Shown piece by piece: positions 1-5,840 of a stretch of 6,680 nt of DNA (positions are counted from its first letter, which is position 1; each line of letters starts with the position of its first letter). Location of the stretch: the NCBI GenBank assembly GCA_028869325.1, contig JAGWST010000209.1:1-6680 (forward strand), written 5' to 3'. A program made the position numbers and the translations under genes. The notes under the pieces are model-generated. The model did no database searches. It was not told the origin of the DNA and saw only the letters and a program-made list of their open reading frames with translations. This stretch comes from a bacterium. Its GTDB lineage: Bacteria; Vulcanimicrobiota; Vulcanimicrobiia; Vulcanimicrobiales; SCRA01.

Positions 1-615
1 GGCTCGCCGGCGCTCTACGCCACCTACGGCATCCACCCGCACGAGGCGCAGCATGCTCCGCCGGACCTGGAGCGGCGGATCGCGCGCGCCTGCAGCGACG
101 CGCGGGTGGTGGCGATCGGCGAGATCGGTCTGGACTACCACTACGACAACAGCCCGCGCGAGGCGCAGCGCGAGGCCTTGCGGCGCCAAGTGCGTGCCGC
201 CGTTGCCGCCGGCAAGCCGCTGGTCTTCCATCAGCGCGAGGCCGAAGACGACTTCGCGGCGATCCTGCGCAACGAGCTCCCCGCGGGCTATCCGGGGCTG
301 GTGCACTGCTTCACGGGTAACGTGGAAGACGCGCGCCGCTGGACTGGGGAGTTCGACCTGCTGCTGGCGATCGGTGGAGCGGTAACCTTCAAGAGCGCGG
401 AGCGCATCCGCGAGGCGGTGCGCGACGTCGGCGCCGGGCATCTCGTCTTCGAGACCGACTGCCCATACATGACACCCGTTCCGCACCGCGGGAGACGCAA
501 CGAGCCCGCCTACGTGCGTCTGGTGGTGGAACGCGTCGCGGAGCTGCTCGAGATGCCATTTGAGCAACTAGCCGCCGAGAGCAGCGCGCGGGCGCGAGCC
601 TTCTTCCGCCTCTAG
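1..615 (+). CDS. tatD: TatD-family metal-dependent hydrolase, 5'-truncated
   Basis: This is the last 204 residues of a TatD-family hydrolase, read in frame from base 1; the start lies left of the window. The family adopts a TIM-barrel metallohydrolase fold, and characterised members are cytoplasmic Mg-dependent DNases acting in DNA repair and turnover. Visible in fragment numbering are GIHPHEA at 10-16, GEIGLDYHYD at 40-49 with the bridging Glu41, VFHQREA at 75-81 (His77), VHCFTG at 101-106 (His102), and ETDCPYMTP at 151-159 with the catalytic-site Asp153, followed by HRGRRNEP. The N-terminal HxH metal pair is missing because of the window edge; about 50-60 residues are absent against the usual length of about 260. 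Every other metal ligand is intact, so the gene looks functional. It ends 131 bases before the ilvE start on the same strand. An internal ATG at 106 is not the true start, because conserved sequence lies upstream of it. Confidence 0.94.
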   Translation, partial: GSPALYATYGIHPHEAQHAPPDLERRIARACSDARVVAIGEIGLDYHYDNSPREAQREALRRQVRAAVAAGKPLVFHQREAEDDFAAILRNELPAGYPGLVHCFTGNVEDARRWTGEFDLLLAIGGAVTFKSAERIREAVRDVGAGHLVFETDCPYMTPVPHRGRRNEPAYVRLVVERVAELLEMPFEQLAAESSARARAFFRL

Positions 616-746
616 ATCGAGCGGCGGCCTCTCGCGTGTCTGCACGATATGATGTAAAGGCAATCCCTCCGGGGGAAGAGAACGTGCCCGCCAGGCGGCC
701 GACGGAGCCGCACGCGCCCGCCGCAACGAGGACACAGGGTCAGCCG
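616..746 (+). other. tatD-ilvE intergenic leader, with weak promoter-like box
   Basis: This 131-base gap is the longest non-coding stretch in the window. It holds TATGAT at 648-653, which resembles a sigma-70 -10 box, but no recognisable -35 sits 16-18 bases upstream. A 5-bp all-GC hairpin is possible at 695-711 (GCGGC/GCCGC, 7-base loop). I see no T-box, no leader peptide rich in Ile, Val or Leu, and no U-tract terminator for tatD. The frame of ilvE stays open upstream to a GTG at 636, so part of this gap could in principle be translated. Confidence 0.3.
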
Positions 747-1703
747 ATGGAGACGACGCAGCTCGCCAACCTCACCGTCTATACCAAGGAGCTCGGCTAC
801 GTCCGCTACGGCGACGCCAAGGTCGGCCTGCTCTCGCACGGCCTGAACTACGGCACCGGCTGCTTCGAGGGCATCCGCGGCTTCTGGAACGCCGAGGAGC
901 GCGAGCTCTACCTGCTCCATCTGGCCCCCCACTACCGGCGCTTCTCCCAGTCGGCGAAGATCCTCACCATCGACCTTGGGATGAGCGTCGAGGAGATGGC
1001 GCAGGCGACGGTCGAGATCTGCGAGCGCAACCATTTCGAGAGCGACGTGTACGTTCGCCCGCTGGCCTTCAAGGCCGGCGAGGACGTTGGCGTGCGGCTG
1101 CACGGCGTGCCCGATGCCTTCGCGATCGTCGCGATCCCCTTCAACCGCTACATCGACAGCGAGGGCGGCCTCAACGTCTGCACCTCGTCGTGGCGGCGCA
1201 TCGATGACTGCTCGATTCCGGCGCGCGCGAAGATCACCGGCGGCTACGTCAACTCCGCCTTTGCCAAGAGCGAGGCGCAGCAGAACGGCTTCGACGAGGC
1301 GCTCATGCTCTCGCACGACGGCCACGTCTCCGAAGGGTCGGCTGAGAACTTCTTCATGGTGAAGAACGGCGTGCTGGTCACACCCGACGAGAGTCAGAAC
1401 ATCCTCGAGGGCGTGACGCGCGACTCCATCATCGGGATCGCGCGCGACACGCTGGGGCTGCAGGTTCGCGAGCGCTCCATCGACCGCACGGAGGTCTATA
1501 CTGCGCAGGAGGCGTTCCTCACGGGCTCGGCGGCGGGCATCGCGCCCATCGTCTCGCTCGACCGGCGCGCCATCGGCGACGGCACGATCGGCCCGATCAC
1601 GGCGCAGTTGATGGAGATGTACGACCGCGCCGTGCGCGGCCGCGAGCCGCGCTATCGCGCGTGGCTCACGCCCACCTACGCGGATCGCAAAGTCTCGGCC
1701 TAG
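747..1703 (+). CDS. ilvE: branched-chain amino acid aminotransferase (fold-type IV PLP enzyme)
   Basis: This 318-residue protein is a cytoplasmic PLP enzyme that reversibly transfers the amino group between Leu, Ile or Val and 2-oxoglutarate, the last step of branched-chain amino acid synthesis. Hallmarks are LLSHGLNYGTGCFEGIRGF at 28-46, the PLP lysine Lys162 in ARAKITGGYVNS, the following SEAQQNGFDEALML, SEGSAENFF at 195-203, EGVTRDSI at 221-228 and the phosphate-binding GSAAGIAPI at 260-268. Length matches the family (about 300-320). I chose ATG 747 because family similarity begins right after it and AGGG at 736-739 gives a spaced, if weak, ribosome site; an in-frame GTG at 636 would add 37 residues of unconserved sequence. 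D-amino acid aminotransferase and 4-amino-4-deoxychorismate lyase share the fold, but these motifs are of the IlvE type. It may be transcribed with tatD or from its own promoter. Its stop overlaps the convergent downstream gene. Confidence 0.96.
   Translation: METTQLANLTVYTKELGYVRYGDAKVGLLSHGLNYGTGCFEGIRGFWNAEERELYLLHLAPHYRRFSQSAKILTIDLGMSVEEMAQATVEICERNHFESDVYVRPLAFKAGEDVGVRLHGVPDAFAIVAIPFNRYIDSEGGLNVCTSSWRRIDDCSIPARAKITGGYVNSAFAKSEAQQNGFDEALMLSHDGHVSEGSAENFFMVKNGVLVTPDESQNILEGVTRDSIIGIARDTLGLQVRERSIDRTEVYTAQEAFLTGSAAGIAPIVSLDRRAIGDGTIGPITAQLMEMYDRAVRGREPRYRAWLTPTYADRKVSA
1700..1703. other. shared palindromic stop codons, CTAG
   Basis: The tetramer CTAG carries TAG on the plus strand for ilvE (1701-1703) and TAG on the minus strand for the serine hydrolase (1702-1700). 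The two convergent genes thus overlap by four bases and leave no room for a terminator between them. Confidence 0.9.
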
Positions 1704-2722
1704 TCGCCCACGCTCTGCCAATCGAGGGCGCCGATGGGCGCGGCCTCCTGCCACATCGGCTCGGCGGCGTTGGGCAGCGCCGAGGGGCGAACGATCGGCG
1801 CGGAGTCACCCGAGGGCGTCAGCGTTCCGTCGGCGCGCAGCGCCGCAAGCGCCGTGATCTTTCGATACGCGAGGCTCGAGACGGCGTGGATGAAGGCACG
1901 ACCGGCGTCCAGGCTCCCCAGATGCGTGGTCATGACGGCGATCGCGTACGGCGCCTCCGCCACGTAGACCACACCCACATCGTTCAGCGTGTCGTGCAGG
2001 CTACCCGTCTTGTGCGCGATCAACACGTCGGGCGGCAGCGGCTCGGGCAACAGCGTGTTGATCTGCTGGCCCGCCAAGATCTGCAGCATCTCGCCGCACG
2101 ACCACTCGTCGACGATCCGGCCGTGCGCGATCATCGCCATCAGCCCCGCCATGTCGGCGGCCGTGGTACGAATACTGCGGATGTCGCCGAACGAGCGGAT
2201 GTAGTCGCTGAGGTGGGTGTGACCAAGGCCCAGCATGCGCATCGTCTGATTCACGTGGACGCGGCCCACGAGCCGGATCAACATGTTGGCCGCTGTGTTG
2301 TCGCTCTCGGTGATCATCAGCCAGAGCAAACGGCGCACCGTGTAGCGTGAGCCGCTCGGCACGCCGGCGAGATCGCCCCAGCCCCCGTCGCGGTCGCCCC
2401 GTTTCAGCGCGACGCTGCGATCGAGCGTGAATCGCCCGGCCTCCATCTGCCGGAAGACCTCGACCATCACGGGAACCTTGATGGTCGATGCGGCAGGCAG
2501 GCTCGCCTCCGCGTTGTAGCCCACCACATCGCCCGTGCGCAGATCGCGCACCGCGACCGCCACATCGCCCGGCGCGCGTCTGGCCAGGCCGTCGAGGCTC
2601 TGCTGCAACTGCTCGAGCGGAAGCGCCATCTGTTGCGTGACGCCGCTCGGGTTGAACGCATACGCGGGGCCGATCCCCGTCAAGAGGACGGCGGTCAACA
2701 ACACGAGCACGCGACGAACCAT
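1700..2722 (-). CDS. secreted class A beta-lactamase-like serine hydrolase
   Basis: This 340-residue protein is exported and belongs to the class A beta-lactamase/penicillin-binding superfamily. Residues 1-22 form a signal peptide: MVRR, a hydrophobic core, then an AYA-type cleavage site before FNPSG. The acylation motif is Ser79-Thr-Ile-Lys82, preceded by RTGDVVGYN and LPAAS; the second motif is Ser140-Asp-Asn142 in ITESDNTAANMLIR; the third is Lys238-Thr-Gly240 in IAHKTGS. The Ser79-Ser140 spacing (61) matches class A (60), but Ser140-Lys238 is 98 against about 104, so the omega-loop region is short. No ExxN pair equivalent to Glu166/Asn170 is visible there; the segment reads YIRSFGDIRSIRTT. 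Activity could therefore be DD-peptidase-like or slow acylation rather than efficient lactam hydrolysis. Residues about 291-340 are an Ala/Pro-rich tail beyond the usual domain end. ATG 2722 is supported by GGAGAGG upstream. It lies 87 bases after the BMP lipoprotein gene on the same strand. Confidence 0.9.
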   Translation of the reverse strand: MVRRVLVLLTAVLLTGIGPAYAFNPSGVTQQMALPLEQLQQSLDGLARRAPGDVAVAVRDLRTGDVVGYNAEASLPAASTIKVPVMVEVFRQMEAGRFTLDRSVALKRGDRDGGWGDLAGVPSGSRYTVRRLLWLMITESDNTAANMLIRLVGRVHVNQTMRMLGLGHTHLSDYIRSFGDIRSIRTTAADMAGLMAMIAHGRIVDEWSCGEMLQILAGQQINTLLPEPLPPDVLIAHKTGSLHDTLNDVGVVYVAEAPYAIAVMTTHLGSLDAGRAFIHAVSSLAYRKITALAALRADGTLTPSGDSAPIVRPSALPNAAEPMWQEAAPIGALDWQSVGD

Positions 2723-2809
2723 CGCAGACCTCTCCAATCGGGCAGGCAATCCAGCATCGGCGAATACGGGAGGCGGCAATAGACAACGCAAGCCCGTGAA
2801 GAGAGCAGA
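2723..2809 (-). other. gap between BMP lipoprotein and serine hydrolase genes
   Basis: Apart from the ribosome site, this 87-base gap shows no hairpin with a T-run on the minus strand and no well-spaced promoter pair. TTGCGT followed 18 bases later by GTATTC is the best promoter-like arrangement I find, and it is poor. Co-transcription of the two minus-strand genes therefore remains possible. Confidence 0.3.
2729..2735 (-). promoter_or_regulatory. ribosome binding site of the serine hydrolase
   Basis: On the minus strand GGAGAGG lies six bases before ATG 2722. It decides the start: an upstream in-frame start at 2791 would add 23 residues ahead of an otherwise standard signal peptide. Confidence 0.75.
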
Positions 2810-3988
2810 TTACCGCAACGAAGGGGATGGACCTTTGGTAGCCACGCCGCCTGCGATAGGTATCGGCGCCGGCGCGCCGTTGCATAACCGAGCATCGGAG
2901 CGAACAGGCCGCCGGCCTAAGGGCAGCGGTGTGAAGGATCGCAGTTGCTCTCGCGTCGACGGCGGGACGATCTTGCCGGCGACGACGGCGCCCCGGATCG
3001 CCGCCAGCTCCTCACGGTCACGCGGCGTCAAGATGCCAGCCGTGTACTTCATCCCGGTCATGCCGACGCCGTCATCCGCCAGTCCGAGCACGACGTGACC
3101 GGAGGGATCGCCGCCGTCTTCGACTTGCTTGGCGATGTCGAGGATCGCAACGTCGACGTGCTTGACCAGCGAGGTCAAGACCCTTCCCGGCGCCAGCGCA
3201 TCCTGATCGGAATCGACGCCGATGACGTAGTCCCCGGCCGGGCGCCGCTTCACCTCGTCGATCGCCCCCCGAGCGGTCTTTCCCGCGGCGGCGAAGATGA
3301 TGTCGGCGCCTCGCGCATAGAGCGTGCCGGCGAGCTGCTTGCCGGTTGCCGCATCGTCGAACGAGCCCGCGTACTCGACGAAGACCCTGGCGTTCGGATT
3401 GGTTTGGCAGACGCCTGCGGAGAAACCCGCCTCGAGCATCTGGATCGACGGGAGGTCCATCCCGCCCAAAAACGCCACGCTGTTCGTCTTGGTCGCCAAG
3501 CCGGCCAGCGCGCCAACCATGAACGCGCCGTCCTGCTCCTTGAAGGTGACCGAGACGACGTTGGGCTCATTCACGACCCCATCGACGATGGCGAAGCGCT
3601 GGCCGGGGAAACGCCTGGCCACAGCCGCCAGATCGCCGCGCATCAGATAGCCGACGGCGAAGATCATGCGCTCGCCGCGATTCACCAGCGCGGTGAGATT
3701 GGGTTGGTACTCCGATGCCGAGTGCGAGCGCACGATGGTGATCTTGGCACCCAGGCGCGTCTGCGCCCACATCAGACCGTGGCGTGCCGACCGGCCGAAG
3801 GCTGGACTGCCGAGGCCGGCGTCCGTCACCATGCCGAGCGTGAGCGCCCTGCCGGTGTTGCCGGACGAGGCGCCGCCGGTCGCCGAGCGCGTGGCGCAAC
3901 CGCAGAGCGCCGCGGCCGTGAGAACGCAAACCGGGACGAGCGCCTTATACCGTGCCCACAGGGCCGGTCGCCAAGGCTTCGCTGCCAT
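2810..3988 (-). CDS. BMP/PnrA-family substrate-binding lipoprotein
   Basis: This 392-residue protein is a periplasmic or surface binding protein of the BMP (basic membrane protein)/Med family, the solute receptors of ABC importers; characterised members such as PnrA bind purine nucleosides. Residues about 14-30 are a hydrophobic signal ending in a lipobox, LCG-Cys31, so lipid anchoring is expected. After a Ser/Gly linker the domain opens with LTLGMVTDAGLGSPAF at 49-64. Family hallmarks are PNVVSVTFKEQDGAFMVGAL at 142-161, GGMDLPSIQMLEAGF at 175-189, GADIIFAAAG at 227-236 and YVIGVDSDQD at 254-263. After GKIVPP (338-343) a tail of about 50 residues, rich in Pro, Arg and Gly, extends past the usual end. 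No permease or ATPase gene is in view, so its partner and ligand are unknown. I prefer ATG 3988 (GAGTGGG just upstream) to GTG 3997. It is divergent from arginase. Confidence 0.9.
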   Translation of the reverse strand: MAAKPWRPALWARYKALVPVCVLTAAALCGCATRSATGGASSGNTGRALTLGMVTDAGLGSPAFGRSARHGLMWAQTRLGAKITIVRSHSASEYQPNLTALVNRGERMIFAVGYLMRGDLAAVARRFPGQRFAIVDGVVNEPNVVSVTFKEQDGAFMVGALAGLATKTNSVAFLGGMDLPSIQMLEAGFSAGVCQTNPNARVFVEYAGSFDDAATGKQLAGTLYARGADIIFAAAGKTARGAIDEVKRRPAGDYVIGVDSDQDALAPGRVLTSLVKHVDVAILDIAKQVEDGGDPSGHVVLGLADDGVGMTGMKYTAGILTPRDREELAAIRGAVVAGKIVPPSTREQLRSFTPLPLGRRPVRSDARLCNGAPAPIPIAGGVATKGPSPSLR

Positions 3989-4010
3989 GGCGCCCACTCT
4001 ACGCCTTCGA

Positions 4011-4037
4011 GCGCAGGCATGCCTCTCATCGCTGCGC
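4011..4037. promoter_or_regulatory. inverted repeats in the BMP-arginase divergent region
   Basis: The 65-base region between the two divergent starts (3989-4053) contains a perfect 10-base palindrome, AGGCATGCCT, at 4015-4024. Overlapping it is a wider inverted repeat with arms GCGCAG at 4011-4016 and CTGCGC at 4032-4037. Both lie near the midpoint between the starts, where an operator serving both promoters would sit. I see no clear -35/-10 pair on either strand. A 10-base palindrome can arise by chance in a region this size, so this is only a candidate. Confidence 0.3.
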
Positions 4038-4053
4038 GCCGAAACGCTCTCGC

Positions 4054-4935
4054 ATGCTGGGAGCCAAGCGCATCGAAATCATCGGCGTCCCGATGGATCT
4101 CGGAGCCAGCCGGCGCGGCGTCGACATGGGTCCCTCGGCCGTGCGCTACGCCTCGCTGGGCGATCGCATACGCAGCCTGGGGCTGATCGTCGTTGATCGC
4201 GGCAACGTCCCCGTTCCCGTGCGCGAGAGCGTCGAGCAGGCGGCGGCGAACGCGCGCTTTCTCAGCGTCATCGACGGCGTCTGCGATCAAATCGCCGAGG
4301 AGGTCTACGCCGTCCTTCGCCACGGCGGCTTCCCGATCGTCATCGGCGGCGATCACTCGATCGCGCTGGGAACGCTGCAAGGCATCAAGCGTGCGCGGCG
4401 GCGCACGCCCGGCGTGATCTGGATCGACGCCCACGCCGATATCAACACGCCCGCGACCTCGCCCAGCGGCAATGTCCACGGGATGCCCGTCGGACTGGCC
4501 ATCGAGCGCGGCGCGATCGATCCGGCGCGCGTGGTGTTGATCGGTCTCCGTGATGTGGATCCGCCGGAGAAGACCTTGATCCGTCAAGCCGGCGTGCGCG
4601 CCTACTCGATGACCGACGTCGATCGGCAGGGGATCGAGCGCATCGTCACCGACGCGATCGAGCACGTGCGCGATCCGCGCTTCCCCGACGATCCGATCCA
4701 CGTCACCTTCGATATGGACGCCGTCGATCCGTCGGAGGCACCGGGCACGGGAACGCCCGTACGCGGCGGTCTCTCCTATCGCGAGTCGCACTTGGCCATG
4801 GAGCTGCTCGCGGCGAGCGAGAGGCTTGGCTCGCTGGAGGTCACGGAGATCAATCCGATCCTCGACATCGAGAACCGCACGGCCAAGCTGGCCGTCGAGC
4901 TGATTCTCTCGGCACTTGGCAAGACGATCCTCTGA
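4054..4935 (+). CDS. rocF: arginase
   Basis: This 293-residue cytoplasmic enzyme of the ureohydrolase superfamily hydrolyses L-arginine to ornithine and urea with a dinuclear Mn centre. All metal ligands are visible: His101 in GGDHS, Asp125, His127 and Asp129 in WIDAHADIN, and Asp220 and Asp222 in FDMDAVDPS. Arginase rather than agmatinase is indicated by NTPATSPSGNVHGMPVG at 131-147, whose Asn131 and Ser138 correspond to the arginine carboxylate contacts, and by the N-terminal IGVPMDLGASRRGVDMGPSA. Glu266 in EVTEINPILD matches the guanidinium-binding Glu. Length fits bacterial arginases (about 300). ATG 4054 is chosen because family similarity starts within a few residues; no good ribosome site precedes it, and an earlier in-frame start at 3952 would overlap the divergent BMP gene. 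No ornithine-using gene is adjacent, so its role in catabolism or nitrogen supply is inferred. It converges on the TonB-like gene. Confidence 0.95.
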   Translation: MLGAKRIEIIGVPMDLGASRRGVDMGPSAVRYASLGDRIRSLGLIVVDRGNVPVPVRESVEQAAANARFLSVIDGVCDQIAEEVYAVLRHGGFPIVIGGDHSIALGTLQGIKRARRRTPGVIWIDAHADINTPATSPSGNVHGMPVGLAIERGAIDPARVVLIGLRDVDPPEKTLIRQAGVRAYSMTDVDRQGIERIVTDAIEHVRDPRFPDDPIHVTFDMDAVDPSEAPGTGTPVRGGLSYRESHLAMELLAASERLGSLEVTEINPILDIENRTAKLAVELILSALGKTIL

Positions 4936-4937
4936 GC

Positions 4938-4960
4938 GTGCGCCGCGCATGCCGGCGTGC
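4938..4960. terminator. GC-rich hairpin between convergent arginase and TonB-like genes
   Basis: Arms 4938-4945 (GTGCGCCG) and 4953-4960 (CGGCGTGC) can form an 8-bp stem with two G-U pairs on the plus strand and a 7-base loop. It fills most of the 30-base gap between the two stop codons, the right place for a bidirectional terminator. No T-run follows on either strand, so it is not a textbook intrinsic terminator. Confidence 0.35.
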
Positions 4961-4965
4961 CGCGC

Positions 4966-5748
4966 TCAGGGTGCGTAGGTGAGCTGAAGCTCTCCCGGGC
5001 AGGGCAAGTTGTTGCAGCGCGCCGCGGCGTAGTGTGCCGAGAGCAGCGCGTTGCTGACGTGCGCCTCCAGCGCGGCGTCGCCCGCGCCCTCCTCGATCCG
5101 CACGGCCGTCGCACGCCCGTCGGCATCGACCGTGATCTCGATGCGCAGCCGCCGGTGCACGTCGCCGAGCAGAGCGCCGATGCGGTCCAGCAGCACCGGG
5201 GCCGAGTCCAGCCCCCACAGCCCAGCCTGGGCCACGCGCGCCGCCGGCGTCGGCGTGGGCGCCGCCGCCGAGGGCTGGGTGGCGACGCGTGCGGCCGCGG
5301 GCTCGGGCGATGGGGCGAGCGCCGGCGGCACAACGCTCGGCTCAGCCGCCGGTTGTGCCGTGGCCTGTGGATTGGGCGTCGGGGCGGCGGGCTCCACGAG
5401 CGGTCTCGGCCGTCTCGGCGCGCTGGTGACCGAGGGGCGCGGCGCGGCGGCGACTGGGACGGGGGCTGGCCGGAGGGGATGCGGGGCGGCGACGTGCCGC
5501 GGCGCGGGGGAGCGCTTCCGCCGGAACTCGATGGTGGTGACGACCATCTCCGCATCGCGGGCGGTCGGCCCGGAGAACCGGTCGCGCAGCGGGGGCGTGG
5601 GCAGCGCAACGCCGGCGAAGAGCCCCGCCAGCAGCGAGAACCAGAGCACAATGGCCAAGAGATGGAGCGAGCACGAGGCAACCAAGGCGCCGGCCAGGCG
5701 ATGGCGCTCGGTGCTGCGGCGGCGACCCTGTCGCGTTGGTGCGGACAT
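4966..5748 (-). CDS. TonB-like protein with membrane anchor, Pro-rich linker and C-terminal domain
   Basis: This 260-residue protein has the architecture of TonB-type energy transducers. A basic cytoplasmic start (residues 1-18, many Arg) is followed by a hydrophobic anchor at about 19-50 that includes SLHLLAIVLWFSLLAG, then a Pro/Ala-rich periplasmic linker at about 80-170. A compact C-terminal domain at about 185-260 has IEITVDADGRATAVRIEEGA and a helix DAALEAHVSNALLSAHY, resembling the TonB/TolA C-terminal fold. TonB proteins use this domain to contact outer-membrane receptors, while the anchor takes energy from ExbB/ExbD. No exbB, exbD or receptor gene is in view, so the role is inferred from architecture; a TolA-like or cell-envelope scaffold role is also possible. 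The domain carries Cys245 and Cys250 (CNNLPCPGE), which is unusual for TonB. ATG 5748 is chosen for its GAGG ribosome site and because an earlier start at 5811 adds only an Arg/Glu-rich stretch. The DNA of the linker is repetitive and GC-biased. Confidence 0.75.
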   Translation of the reverse strand: MSAPTRQGRRRSTERHRLAGALVASCSLHLLAIVLWFSLLAGLFAGVALPTPPLRDRFSGPTARDAEMVVTTIEFRRKRSPAPRHVAAPHPLRPAPVPVAAAPRPSVTSAPRRPRPLVEPAAPTPNPQATAQPAAEPSVVPPALAPSPEPAAARVATQPSAAAPTPTPAARVAQAGLWGLDSAPVLLDRIGALLGDVHRRLRIEITVDADGRATAVRIEEGAGDAALEAHVSNALLSAHYAAARCNNLPCPGELQLTYAP

Positions 5749-5753
5749 CGTAA

Positions 5754-5764
5754 CCTCGCCCTCC
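5754..5764 (-). promoter_or_regulatory. ribosome binding site of the TonB-like gene
   Basis: On the minus strand GGAGGG (5764-5759) and GAGG (5757-5754) precede ATG 5748. The nearer GAGG lies five bases from the start, which favours 5748 over the in-frame start at 5811. Confidence 0.6.
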
Positions 5765-5789
5765 AGAGACCTACGGGATTCCGTCCGGC

Positions 5790-5817
5790 TCAACCTTTCG
5801 GGCGCCGGCATGGTTCA
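5790..5817. promoter_or_regulatory. imperfect dyad between TonB-like and glutaredoxin-like genes
   Basis: This 28-base stretch has two-fold symmetry about 5803/5804. The centre is GGCGCC (5801-5806) and the outer arms are AACC (5792-5795) and GGTT (5812-5815), with further matching pairs at 5790/5817, 5797/5810 and 5799/5808; in all 10 of 14 positions pair. It lies near the middle of the 92-base divergent region 5749-5840, a fitting place for an operator that controls both genes. No recognised regulator motif and no convincing promoter hexamers are seen, so function is inferred from symmetry and position only. Confidence 0.3.
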
Positions 5818-5828
5818 AAGGGTGCGTG

Positions 5829-5835
5829 AAGGGAG
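5829..5835 (+). promoter_or_regulatory. ribosome binding site of the glutaredoxin-like gene
   Basis: AAGGGAG lies five bases before GTG 5841. This favours GTG 5841 over the in-frame GTG at 5826, which has no such site at the right distance and would itself run through the AAGGGAG. Confidence 0.65.
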
Positions 5836-5840
5836 CCAGC

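Noticed and set aside
649..657. ATG ATG TAA, a two-codon reading frame upstream of ilvE that might be a leader peptide.
   Set aside because: It has no branched-chain codons, no ribosome site and no attenuator hairpins arranged around it.
636..746. Possible N-terminal extension of IlvE from GTG 636.
   Set aside because: The 37 extra residues look unlike family sequence and no ribosome site precedes the GTG; ATG 747 fits the usual IlvE length.
612..1754. Long minus-strand open frame (380 residues) opposite ilvE.
   Set aside because: It mirrors the codon register of a well-conserved gene in GC-rich DNA, has a low-complexity Arg/Ala/Asp composition and shows no recognisable domain.
3952..4053. 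Upstream in-frame start for arginase.
   Set aside because: It would overlap the divergent lipoprotein start and add 34 residues with no similarity to arginases.
2945..4186. Plus-strand open frame (413 residues) opposite the BMP lipoprotein gene and running into arginase.
   Set aside because: It is antisense to a clear family member, rich in Arg, Asp and Ala, and crosses the divergent promoter region; it is a composition artefact.
3826..4950. Minus-strand open frame (374 residues) opposite arginase.
   Set aside because: Arginase has every metal ligand on the other strand; this frame has a repetitive Arg/Asp/Ala composition and no motif.
5220..5520. Repeat-like GC-rich tract that might be a DNA repeat or CRISPR-like array.
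   Set aside because: It has no fixed repeat unit or spacer regularity; it is simply the Pro/Ala-rich linker of the TonB-like protein.
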